64,000 nt of DNA from Vallitalea pronyensis (GTDB lineage: Bacteria; Bacillota; Clostridia; Lachnospirales; Vallitaleaceae), in the NCBI RefSeq assembly GCF_018141445.1, contig NZ_CP058649.1, positions 3,119,001 to 3,183,000 of the forward strand. Reading direction: 5' to 3'. Made by a program: the position numbers and the translations under genes. Shown piece by piece: positions 45,776 to 54,184 of the stretch (within the stretch, counting starts at the first letter, position 1; each line of letters starts with the position of its first letter). The notes under the pieces are model-generated. The model was not told the DNA's origin. It saw only the letters and a list, made by a program, of their open reading frames with translations, and ran no database searches.

Positions 45776-45817
45776 GAAACCGCTTCATGTCAGTTAAGAT
45801 AGGCATGTAGCGGTTTT
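45776..45817 (+). terminator. terminator-like hairpin (repeat copy 2)
   Basis: AAACCGCTTCATG pairs with CATGTAGCGGTTT, followed by TGCTTAT. It is about 80 percent like the hairpin at 43290-43332 by eye and lies between converging genes. Confidence 0.7.
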
Positions 45818-45826
45818 GCTTATCCA

Positions 45827-47308
45827 TTAATTCCCACAATCTACGTTTGTTCCAACTGAGTTTCCGCACCTGTTTCCATTAAAGGTATTACTGTCTAGAT
45901 CTTCTATATCAAAATTGATATTAAAAAATACACAATTAAAGTCTACTTGATTGTCAAAAGAGTCCAGGTCTAAGAAGATACCATCTGCGCCATTTCTAGT
46001 AACTTTATTAGCTTCTAGTATGTTATTGTTGGATGCCCCTTGTACTCGAATACCGTCACGGATATTGTGGTTAACCGTATTCTTATTCACAAGATTATTG
46101 AATGAAGCTCCAGATTCTGGATTTGCATCCAATAGGATGCCATTTTCTCCATTTCTAAGTACATTATTCTTCGTGATGGTATTATTGTTCGAGAAAGTAT
46201 TTACCTCGATACCATCTCCTGTATTTTCATGAATGTTATTTTTTCTGATGATAATATTAAAGGATGGACCTTCTATATTATCACCATCTAATAAAATACC
46301 GTCGCCTATATTTCCTTGAATTAAATTACTTTCAATGGTATGATTATTGGACTCTGTATCGACTAAAATGCCGTCATCACCATTGCGCATAATTTTATTT
46401 TTTCTAATGATGTTATTATTGGTATCCGAAACTAAAAAAATTCCATGTACCATATTGTTAGATATGTTATTCCCAATAATTTGATTAAAGTTCGTTATAT
46501 CTCTTTCTAGACTGACCCCATCATCATCATTATTCGTTATTGTATTACCTTTAATTAGGTTGTTGCTACTATCTGTAAGATCAATACCATCGTCATCATT
46601 TTTAGTTATTGTATTACACTTAATAACGTTGTTGTTACTGGCAATAATATTAATACCATCGTCACCATTTCTAGTTGTTTTGTTGCCTTTAATGGTGCAA
46701 TTATTTGAACCATCAATGAAAATGCCGTCCTCTTCAGAGGAAATACATCGATTGAGTTCAATGAGGGTACTATCCGAATTTTGTGCAACGACGATACCTC
46801 TCAATGTATTCATAATAACATTTCGTGTCATAACGTTTTCTAAAGAGTTTAGAGCAGATATGCCTGCTGGTTCTATATCTGTACTTCCAATATTTTGTAT
46901 GGTATTACATGAAATGGTATTGGACTCTGCATTAATTAACCGAATACCATTACTAAGATAATTTTGAATAACAAAACCTTTTATTTTAACATTTGATGAG
47001 TCTTCAATGGTTATAGCAAAGGTGAGAGCATCCATACCATCTAAAACAGGTTTCATGATGCCTATGATTTTGAGTCTGTTCTTGTTCATTATTGAGACTT
47101 CTTCCACATAGGGACTTCCTTCTCCCGTAACTAAAATGATATCCCCTGAGTCAGCTGCGTCTACAGCAGCTTGAATGGTAGTAAATTCATTATCGGGTCC
47201 GACAACCAACACCCTTCCTTGAAAGAACAATAATAAAATAAGCATGCCTATGATGATTATGAGGCAAAGACCCAATAGGCGAATGTTTCTGCATAAATTT
47301 TGACTCAT
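45827..47308 (-). CDS. membrane-anchored right-handed beta-helix protein (NosD-like)
   Basis: A 493-aa protein with an N-terminal membrane helix (LLGLCLIIIIGMLILLLFF), then FTTIQAAVDAADSGDIILVT, the usual entry strand of pectin-lyase-like helices. More than a dozen turns of about 20-24 residues follow, such as NTITKNDDDGIDLTDSSNN and NTITNNDDDGVSLERD, typical of PbH1 repeats. Proteins of this kind can be surface scaffolds or polysaccharide-active; no catalytic site is recognised. ATG 47308 is preferred; TTG 47320 is the alternative. Confidence 0.85.
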   Translation of the reverse strand: MSQNLCRNIRLLGLCLIIIIGMLILLLFFQGRVLVVGPDNEFTTIQAAVDAADSGDIILVTGEGSPYVEEVSIMNKNRLKIIGIMKPVLDGMDALTFAITIEDSSNVKIKGFVIQNYLSNGIRLINAESNTISCNTIQNIGSTDIEPAGISALNSLENVMTRNVIMNTLRGIVVAQNSDSTLIELNRCISSEEDGIFIDGSNNCTIKGNKTTRNGDDGINIIASNNNVIKCNTITKNDDDGIDLTDSSNNLIKGNTITNNDDDGVSLERDITNFNQIIGNNISNNMVHGIFLVSDTNNNIIRKNKIMRNGDDGILVDTESNNHTIESNLIQGNIGDGILLDGDNIEGPSFNIIIRKNNIHENTGDGIEVNTFSNNNTITKNNVLRNGENGILLDANPESGASFNNLVNKNTVNHNIRDGIRVQGASNNNILEANKVTRNGADGIFLDLDSFDNQVDFNCVFFNINFDIEDLDSNTFNGNRCGNSVGTNVDCGN

Positions 47309-47457
47309 TTTACAAATCAAAACCCCCTTATAATACAGTTTTGTCTAAAATATAATTGATAAATCTATATTACTGATATATTAAAACAACCTATATTCAG
47401 CATAACGAGTCATACCTTATCAAAAAATATTTTTGAACAACTTCTTCTAAACCGCAT

Positions 47458-47739
47458 TTATTTTATCCTATCACTGCAGCATGAATAATGTGACGATATG
47501 CAGATGTTAACTAATTTGCAAATCAAGGACAATAGGAACAGGGCGATTATTGTGCTAATAATTATTACAATAATCGTAAGTGGGCATGGACAAAATATAA
47601 CGAATAAAACGAGTGCAGTTGCAATAACAATAGAAAGACCTAAAGTAAACAACCCTAAAGCAATCGCTATGCCATCACAGCCACAACATGTTGCTTTTTT
47701 ACAGTTCTTTTCACATGAATCTTTTAGATAGCTACTCAT
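47458..47739 (-). CDS. small Cys-rich two-helix membrane protein
   Basis: A 93-aa protein. The N-terminus has SCEKNCKKATCCGCDG, followed by two hydrophobic helices (IALGLFTLGLSIVIATALVL and LTIIVIIISTIIALFLLSLI) and a Cys-rich C-terminal tail (SSHYSCCSDR). AAAGGAAGTG precedes ATG. It lies upstream of the beta-helix gene on the same strand, 138 bases away, and may be cotranscribed. Function unknown. Confidence 0.68.
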   Translation of the reverse strand: MSSYLKDSCEKNCKKATCCGCDGIAIALGLFTLGLSIVIATALVLFVIFCPCPLTIIVIIISTIIALFLLSLICKLVNICISSHYSCCSDRIK

Positions 47740-47939
47740 TGTTTTTCACTTCCTTTCGCTTTAATTTTGCATACTAGAAAAATCTAAAATTAGCTTTTCC
47801 ACTACTATAGATTTTTTTAGTACAGCATATGCAATTTTATGTAAACTGTGATTGTTTGTCCGAGAAATGATAGAAGGTAATTTCAGAGAAGAATTAAACC
47901 TTTAAAAAGATGGGTCTTTAGCTTAATTCAAACATAAAA

Positions 47940-47977
47940 AAACACAACAAGTCTGTAATGAAAGACCTGTTGTGTTT
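47940..47977 (-). terminator. orphan minus-strand terminator
   Basis: AAACACAACAAGTCT (47940-47954) pairs with AGACCTGTTGTGTTT (47963-47977) with one mismatch. On the minus strand the stem runs into a T-run. No gene ends upstream of it on that strand. It sits 24 bases beyond the left copy of the ychF-end repeat, the position expected for the original ychF terminator. Confidence 0.75.
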
Positions 47978-47999
47978 ATCTATAATTAGTATGATATTT

Positions 48000-48014
48000 T
48001 TTACACGTTAAATC
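48000..48014. repeat. left direct repeat (candidate attL)
   Basis: TTTACACGTTAAATC, identical to 57720-57734 in the same orientation. The 10 preceding bases also match at 6 positions or more. Confidence 0.68.
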
Positions 48015-48048
48015 CAGTCTAGGGTAATTAGTGGCTTTTAAAGGCTGA

Positions 48049-48116
48049 TTTTTAGTGGTATTGGGTTTACGATATATCCATTAAATCCATGGTGTTTTTA
48101 ATAGTATTGGTGTAAC
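48049..48116 (+). repeat. imperfect 22-bp direct repeats at the left end of the island
   Basis: Unit 1 at 48049-48070 and unit 2 at 48095-48116 share TTTTTA, GTATTGG and a final AC, with 17 of 22 positions equal. They are spaced 46 bases apart, between the candidate attL and the HTH promoter. Recombinase or regulator sites are possible. Confidence 0.4.
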
Positions 48117-48188
48117 TGCAGTCAAATGGCAGTAGATTTCTCAATCAGTTTAAATGATGATTATGAGTTGTACATATTTAATTTGATT

Positions 48189-48217
48189 TTGTTCGCAATT
48201 AGGAATATAATTATAAT
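48189..48217 (+). promoter_or_regulatory. promoter of the defence operon
   Basis: TTGTTC (48189-48194), a 17-base spacer and TATAAT (48212-48217), about 23 bases before the HTH start codon. Confidence 0.62.
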
Positions 48218-48239
48218 AGCGAGTTTTTAGGAGGTTTCG

Positions 48240-48434
48240 ATGGAATTTATAACTATAAAAGAAGCAGCCGTAAAGTGGAGTATATCAACACGTAGGGTTC
48301 AGGTTTTGTGTAATGAAGGTAGGGTTGAAGGTGCATTTAAGCATGGCAATGCATGGTTTATACCAGATAAGGCAGTTAAGCCATTACAAAAAAAACGTGG
48401 ACCAAAGACAATGGGGGTAGGCAAGGATAAATAG
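48240..48434 (+). CDS. small helix-turn-helix protein (excisionase/MerR-like)
   Basis: A 64-aa DNA-binding protein starting MEFITIKEAAVKWSISTRRV. The IKEAAVKWSISTRRVQVLCN segment is a helix-turn-helix of the winged-helix excisionase type, and the C-terminus is basic. AGGAGG precedes ATG. It is the first gene of the restriction operon, so it may control expression of that operon. An excisionase role for the island is a second possibility. Confidence 0.82.
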   Translation: MEFITIKEAAVKWSISTRRVQVLCNEGRVEGAFKHGNAWFIPDKAVKPLQKKRGPKTMGVGKDK

Positions 48435-48457
48435 TTTTGTGGAGAAGGGATATTAAG

Positions 48458-51400
48458 ATGCAGTTAATAGATAACGTCAATAAAACGTTAAAAGATGATT
48501 TAGCAGAAGAAATTAAGAAAGACAGCAAGGTTTCAATAGCAGCAGCATACTTTTCGATGTATGCTTTCCAGGAACTTAAAAGTCAATTGAAGCATATTGA
48601 TGAACTAAGGTTTATTTTTACATCCCCGACCTTTACAACTGAAAAAGCGAAAAAAGAGAAAAGAGAATTCTATATTCCAAGATTGTCAAGAGAGCGTAGT
48701 ATCTACGGCACTGAATTTGAAGTGAAATTGCGTAACGAACTTACTCAAAAATCTATAGCTAAAGAGTGTGCTGACTGGATAAAAGCAAAAGCTGTATTTA
48801 AGTCTAATATTACAAATGATAATATGATGGGTTTCATTAACATTGATGATAAGAATTATATGCCAATCGCAGGATTTACAACAGTAGATTTAGGGTGTGA
48901 AAGAGGAAATAATGCCTATAATATGGTTCAAAAGACGGATACTCCTTTTTCCAGTGCGTACCTACATCTATTCGATTCCATTTGGATGGATGACGCGAAG
49001 CTGCAGGTAGTTACTGATGAGGTCGTAGACAATATGACAGCAGCATATAATGAAAATTCACCTGAGTTCATTTACTTTATTACACTATATAATATTTTCA
49101 ATGAATTTTTGGAGGATATCTCCGAGGATGTTTTACCCAATGATGCTACCGGTTTTAAGGATAGTAAAATATGGGACATGCTTTACAATTTTCAAAAAGA
49201 TGCTGCGTTAGCAATCATTAATAAGCTTGAGAAATATAACGGCTGTATACTTGCTGACAGTGTCGGTCTTGGTAAGACATTCACAGCTTTGGCAGTAATT
49301 AAATACTATGAGAACAGGAATAAGTCTGTTCTTGTATTATGTCCAAAGAAGTTATCTAATAACTGGAATACTTATAAAGATAACTACGTAAATAACCCTA
49401 TTGCAACCGATAGACTTCGTTATGATGTGCTTTACCATACTGATTTAAATAGAACTAAAGGGCCATCTAATGGTTTGGATTTAGACCGATTGAATTGGGG
49501 GAATTATGATCTTGTAGTTATAGATGAATCTCATATTTTTAGAAATGGTGGTAAGATAACCGGCGAATCAGATCAAAAAGAAAACCGTTATTTGAAACTA
49601 CTTAATAAAGTGATAAGAAAAGGTGTAAAAACTAAAGTCCTAATGCTATCGGCTACACCTGTAAATAATCGATTTAATGATCTGAAAAATCAGTTACAGC
49701 TTGCATATGAAGGTGATAGTACCCTGATTGATGAGAAGCTTAATATCAACAGATCTATTGATGATATATTTAGAAGCGCTCAAAGTGCATTTAATACATG
49801 GAGTAAATCTGTGCCTGAAGAAAGAACTACAAACAGATTGCTGAAAATGCTAGATTTTGATTTCTTTGAAGTGTTAGACAGTGTAACAATAGCCAGATCT
49901 CGAAAGCATATAGAAAAGTACTATGACACTAGTAGTGTTGGGAAGTTTCCAACAAGATTAAAACCAATTTCGAAACACCCTCAGTTAACTGATCTAGAAG
50001 ATGCTATTAGTTACAATGAAATATTCGATAATTTAATGTTGCTTAACTTAAGTATTTATACACCATCACAATATATTCTTCCTAGTAGAATGTCGAAGTA
50101 TATAGAGTTATATGGTGATGAAAAAGAAATTGGATTGACTCAAGTTGGTAGAGAAGAAGGTATTAGAAGATTGATGTCAATTAACTTGATGAAACGTATG
50201 GAAAGTTCCGTTTACTCATTTAATTTAACTTTGAAGCGTATTAAAACTCTAATTGAAGAAACAATTAATTCAATCGATCAATATGATAAACACTCTGGAC
50301 TAAGCTTAAATATGACTGACTTTTCAAATGTAAATGAACTAGATGATGATGACTTGAATTCGACAGACATGTTCTCTATTGGGAAAAAAGTCAAGATTGA
50401 TTTAGCTGATATGGATTATGTAAGTTGGAGAAATTACCTTGATAAGGATAGAGAAATCCTTGAACTTATTACACTTATGGTTGGGGATATTACCCCGGAT
50501 CATGATACAAAATTGCAGGAGCTATTTGATGTAATAAGAGTTAAGCAAATAGAGCCAATCAATAATATGAATAAGAAAGTTATTATTTTTACTGCATTTG
50601 CTGATACTGCTGAGTATCTATATAGTAACGTCAGTAAAACAATGAAAAAGGAGTTTGAACTTGATACAGCTATGATTACTGGATCAGTTGAGGGAAGAAC
50701 GACGATACCAAAGTTGCCAACGGATTTGAATACGGTATTAACTTGTTTCTCGCCAATTTCTAAAGATAAGAATTTATTGATGCCAGATAACCCTGCAGAA
50801 CTAGACATTCTTATTGCTACAGATTGTATTTCTGAAGGCCAGAATTTACAGGATTGTGATTATTTGATAAATTACGATATTCATTGGAACCCTGTAAGAA
50901 TTATTCAGAGATTCGGACGTATTGACCGGATTGGTAGCAGAAATGATTGTATTCAGCTAGTTAACTTCTGGCCCAATATCACCCTTGATGAATATATAAG
51001 TCTTAAATCAAGAGTTGAAACCAGAATGAAAATTGTCAATATGACAGCAACTGGTGACGAAAATATAATTAGCAGCGAAGAAAAAGCTGACTTAGAATAT
51101 AGAAAACAACAGTTGAAAAGACTTCAAGAAGAAGTTGTGGATATTGAAGATATGTCAAGTGGTATATCAATTATGGATCTTGGATTAAATGAGTTCAGAC
51201 TTGATTTATTGGAGTATGTGAAAGAACATCCAGAGCTAGATAAAATGCCATTTGGACTTCATGCTGTAACTGCAAGTGGAGAAGATACGCCACCTGGTAT
51301 TATATATGTGCTCAAGAATATCAATGGAAATATTAATGTAGATAATCAAAATCGCTTGCATCCATTTTATATGGTTTATATTAGTAATGATGGTGAGGTA

Positions 51401-51691
51401 GTTTGTGATCATTTATCACCTAAAGAGATGTTAGATAAGATGCGTTTTGCTTGTAGAGGCAAAATAGAACCTATACCAGAACTCTATAAGTCATTTAACA
51501 AAGATACTAAAGATGGAAAAGATATGGTGAGATTTTCAGAACTTTTAGGAGAAGCGATTCATACCATTATTGATGTCAAAGATGAGAGCGATATGGATAA
51601 CTTTTTATCGGGTGGACAAGTCAGTTTCATATCTAATGAGATAAAAGGATTGGATGACTTTGAACTTATTGGGTTCTTAGTGATAAGGTAG
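48458..51691 (+). CDS. SNF2-type helicase with PLD-like N-terminal domain
   Basis: A 1077-aa protein. The N-terminal 200 residues look like a phospholipase-D-like nuclease fold (SKVSIAAAYFSMYAFQELKS; RFIFTSPTF), but I see no intact HxK motif; the expected region reads DKNYMPIAGFTTVDLG. The helicase part has ILADSVGLGKTFTALAVIKY (Walker A, about residue 270), LVVIDESHIFRNGG (motif II) and LMLSATPVNNRFNDL (motif III). The C-terminal motifs are CISEGQNLQDCDYLINYD and QRFGRIDRIGS. It probably moves on DNA using ATP. ATG 48458 follows GGAGAAGGGA at good spacing; the upstream frame from 48437 is not needed. No such gene occurs in classical type III systems. Confidence 0.85.
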   Translation: MQLIDNVNKTLKDDLAEEIKKDSKVSIAAAYFSMYAFQELKSQLKHIDELRFIFTSPTFTTEKAKKEKREFYIPRLSRERSIYGTEFEVKLRNELTQKSIAKECADWIKAKAVFKSNITNDNMMGFINIDDKNYMPIAGFTTVDLGCERGNNAYNMVQKTDTPFSSAYLHLFDSIWMDDAKLQVVTDEVVDNMTAAYNENSPEFIYFITLYNIFNEFLEDISEDVLPNDATGFKDSKIWDMLYNFQKDAALAIINKLEKYNGCILADSVGLGKTFTALAVIKYYENRNKSVLVLCPKKLSNNWNTYKDNYVNNPIATDRLRYDVLYHTDLNRTKGPSNGLDLDRLNWGNYDLVVIDESHIFRNGGKITGESDQKENRYLKLLNKVIRKGVKTKVLMLSATPVNNRFNDLKNQLQLAYEGDSTLIDEKLNINRSIDDIFRSAQSAFNTWSKSVPEERTTNRLLKMLDFDFFEVLDSVTIARSRKHIEKYYDTSSVGKFPTRLKPISKHPQLTDLEDAISYNEIFDNLMLLNLSIYTPSQYILPSRMSKYIELYGDEKEIGLTQVGREEGIRRLMSINLMKRMESSVYSFNLTLKRIKTLIEETINSIDQYDKHSGLSLNMTDFSNVNELDDDDLNSTDMFSIGKKVKIDLADMDYVSWRNYLDKDREILELITLMVGDITPDHDTKLQELFDVIRVKQIEPINNMNKKVIIFTAFADTAEYLYSNVSKTMKKEFELDTAMITGSVEGRTTIPKLPTDLNTVLTCFSPISKDKNLLMPDNPAELDILIATDCISEGQNLQDCDYLINYDIHWNPVRIIQRFGRIDRIGSRNDCIQLVNFWPNITLDEYISLKSRVETRMKIVNMTATGDENIISSEEKADLEYRKQQLKRLQEEVVDIEDMSSGISIMDLGLNEFRLDLLEYVKEHPELDKMPFGLHAVTASGEDTPPGIIYVLKNINGNINVDNQNRLHPFYMVYISNDGEVVCDHLSPKEMLDKMRFACRGKIEPIPELYKSFNKDTKDGKDMVRFSELLGEAIHTIIDVKDESDMDNFLSGGQVSFISNEIKGLDDFELIGFLVIR

Positions 51692-51699
51692 GTGAGACA

Positions 51700-52305
51700 T
51701 TGAGTGGATTACCAAAAAGTACAATGATGAAAAAACAGATTCCGAAATCTGCCATATATAAAAAATATGGTATGGATAGTAAAGCAAGAGAGAAATTTGA
51801 TAATGATATCAGCCGGATTTATATAGTTAACGAAGTATCTACACGTACAATGATTATTGAAAGAGGACTAGAGATTGATTCGTTTTTCGTAGTTCAGATA
51901 ATGTTGAAAAACAAGAAATATGATGAAAGTAATATTATCAAGATTACTAAATTAATTAATCAGAATATGATTTTTGAATTGAGATATGAAGATAAGAAAT
52001 CTTTTGCTGTATACCGTGGAAAGTTGATTACTTCTGATTGGCGTGATGATGAATCAGAGCCAATGAAAATTCAAGGGTTGACTTTGGATGAAGTGTGGAA
52101 GCAGCTGATTATCCAGATAGGTGATATTCATGTTGAGCCTCAGAACACTCTTGATGAACAAATACAGGTGAATGATATGAAAGAAAAGATTCTTGCGAAT
52201 ATTAAATCTTTGGATAGAAAAGCAAGAAGTGAAAGACAACCGAGAAAGAAATTTGAAATGGTTGAAAAAATAAACGAACTTAAAAAAGAATTGGGAGAAC
52301 TATAA
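51700..52305 (+). CDS. DUF4391-like protein in the restriction operon
   Basis: A 201-aa protein, TTG start with AGGTGAG upstream, 8 bases after the helicase stop. It contains LPKSTMMKKQIPKSAIYKKY at the start, central FFVVQIMLKNKKYDESNIIK, TSDWRDDESEPMKIQGLTLD, and a basic helical C-terminus. This pattern agrees with my memory of DUF4391, a family of unknown function often placed between a helicase and a type III methyltransferase. It may be a specificity, assembly or anti-toxicity factor; no domain decides. Confidence 0.72.
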   Translation: MSGLPKSTMMKKQIPKSAIYKKYGMDSKAREKFDNDISRIYIVNEVSTRTMIIERGLEIDSFFVVQIMLKNKKYDESNIIKITKLINQNMIFELRYEDKKSFAVYRGKLITSDWRDDESEPMKIQGLTLDEVWKQLIIQIGDIHVEPQNTLDEQIQVNDMKEKILANIKSLDRKARSERQPRKKFEMVEKINELKKELGEL

Positions 52306-52306
52306 G

Positions 52307-54160
52307 ATGGATAATAAGCTAAAAATGCAAAGTGTCAATAATGTGGATGAAAATGTTAAGAAGATTAGAGAGTTGTTTCCAAATTGTGTTACAGAGGGGA
52401 AAGATGAAGAAGGTAAGAGTATTCAAATTGTTGATTTTGATATGTTGAAACAAGAACTTTCGAATTATGTTGTTGAAGGCAGGGAAGAACGTTATCAGTT
52501 CAATTGGCCTGATAAGCGAAATGCTATCTTGGCTGCTAATGCGCCAATAAACAAGACTTTAAGACCTATACGTGGGGAAAGTGTTCAATTCGAGAATACA
52601 AAGAATTTATACATTGAAGGTGATAATCTTGAAGTCTTGAAGTTGTTGCAAGAGACATATCTTGGTAAGATAAAAATGATATATATAGATCCACCATATA
52701 ATACTGGGAATGACTTTTTATATGAAGATGATTTCAAAATGACAACAGAGGACTTTATTAATGCGAATGGACAACTAGATGAAGACGGCAATAGGTTATA
52801 TCAAAATACTCAAAGAAACGGTAGGTACCATACGGATTGGTTGAATATGATTTATCCAAGAATTAAGTTGGCTGCTGATTTATTAAGAGATGATGGTTTT
52901 ATTTTTATAAGTATTGACGATAATGAAGTAGCTAATCTCAGAAAAATATGTGATGAGATTTTTGGAGAGACTAACTTTGTATCTCAGATTATGTGGAAAA
53001 GAAAAAAAGAAAGGTCAAACGATAGTAAGAACATATCAATACAAGGGGAATATATCCTTATATACGGAAAATCTCCATTAGCAATCTTGAATTTTGAATC
53101 GTTATCTTCCGAGTATATTAAGAAAAGTTATAAGCCTGCTACTAAAGATTTTCCTAATGGTGAATGGAGACCGGTTCCTATAACTGTATCAAAAGGGTTG
53201 AGCGGTGGTGGATATGAGTATAAAATTGTAACGCCTGGTGGGAAAGTGCATAATAGATTATGGGCATATCCTCAAAAGAGTTATGAGAAATTACTTAAAG
53301 AAGGTAGAATTTACTTTGGCAAAGATGGTAATGGTGTTCCTCAAAGGGTAATGTATGCTGCTGACAGTAAAGGGCAATCAACTACTAATTATTGGGATGA
53401 TGTAGCTACAAATAAGGAAGGTAAAAAGGAAGTATTGGAGTTGTTTGATGATGCAGTTTTTGATACTGTTAAGCCTACAAAACTTATTGAGAAAATTATT
53501 GATATTACGATTGATAATAATGAATCTGAGTTTATACTAGATTTCTTTTCAGGAAGTGCCACAACGGCTGATGCAGTTATTAGGTATAATGCGCGAAACA
53601 AAACAAATCACAGATTTATACTAGTACAACTACCTGAAAAAGTTGATGGAAAGAAAAAAGGAAGTAGTTTTGATACTATTTGTGATATTGGTAAAGAAAG
53701 AATAAAGAGAGCAATAACTAGACTTGATGGGAAATATGATTCCTTAAATTTTGATAGAGGTTTTAGAGTCCTTAAAATAGATGGCACAAATATGAAAGAA
53801 GTTTATTATAATCCAAATCAGTATGAGCAGACGTTATTTAATGATGTACTCGATAACATAAAGTCTGATAGAACTTCAGAAGACCTATTATTTCAAGTCA
53901 TGTTAGAACTTGGAGTGCTGCTATCTAGCAAGATTGAAGAAGAAATAGTAGAAGGTAAAAAAGTATTCAATGTTGCTGCAGGCTATCTAATGGCCTGCTT
54001 CGACAAAGATGTCTCTGAGAAGACAATAGAAGCAGTTGCTAAGAAAAAGCCATACTATTTTGTAATGCGTGATTTTTCATTAGCCAATGATAACGTTGCA
54101 ACCAACTTTAATCAAATATTTCAGATGTATAGTCCAGATACAATCAGAAAAGTACTATAA
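52307..54160 (+). CDS. type III restriction-modification DNA methyltransferase (Mod)
   Basis: A 617-aa adenine-N6 methyltransferase of beta order. Motif IV MIYIDPPYNTGNDF is near residue 128, the target-recognition region spans roughly 150-390, and the AdoMet-binding motif I LDFFSGSATTADAV is near 411. NTKNLYIEGDNLEVLKLLQE precedes motif IV, typical of type III Mod. The host sequence is methylated on one strand only in this class. It begins one base after the DUF4391 stop and lies 24 bases before res. Confidence 0.93.
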   Translation: MDNKLKMQSVNNVDENVKKIRELFPNCVTEGKDEEGKSIQIVDFDMLKQELSNYVVEGREERYQFNWPDKRNAILAANAPINKTLRPIRGESVQFENTKNLYIEGDNLEVLKLLQETYLGKIKMIYIDPPYNTGNDFLYEDDFKMTTEDFINANGQLDEDGNRLYQNTQRNGRYHTDWLNMIYPRIKLAADLLRDDGFIFISIDDNEVANLRKICDEIFGETNFVSQIMWKRKKERSNDSKNISIQGEYILIYGKSPLAILNFESLSSEYIKKSYKPATKDFPNGEWRPVPITVSKGLSGGGYEYKIVTPGGKVHNRLWAYPQKSYEKLLKEGRIYFGKDGNGVPQRVMYAADSKGQSTTNYWDDVATNKEGKKEVLELFDDAVFDTVKPTKLIEKIIDITIDNNESEFILDFFSGSATTADAVIRYNARNKTNHRFILVQLPEKVDGKKKGSSFDTICDIGKERIKRAITRLDGKYDSLNFDRGFRVLKIDGTNMKEVYYNPNQYEQTLFNDVLDNIKSDRTSEDLLFQVMLELGVLLSSKIEEEIVEGKKVFNVAAGYLMACFDKDVSEKTIEAVAKKKPYYFVMRDFSLANDNVATNFNQIFQMYSPDTIRKVL

Positions 54161-54184
54161 GTATTAGTTTGGAGGAGATACGCT

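Noticed and set aside
46384-46720. Periodic repeats as a CRISPR array
   Set aside because: The periodicity is coding (beta-helix turns of the minus-strand gene); the units vary throughout and there are no constant repeats or unique spacers.
45951-46961. Plus-strand open frames opposite the beta-helix gene
   Set aside because: They are antisense shadows produced by the repetitive codons of the beta-helix repeats.
48000-48240. Missing N-terminal half of ydbC at the left edge of the island
   Set aside because: Checked in all frames by eye; nothing resembling a YdbC N-terminus was found, so simple insertion into ydbC is not supported.
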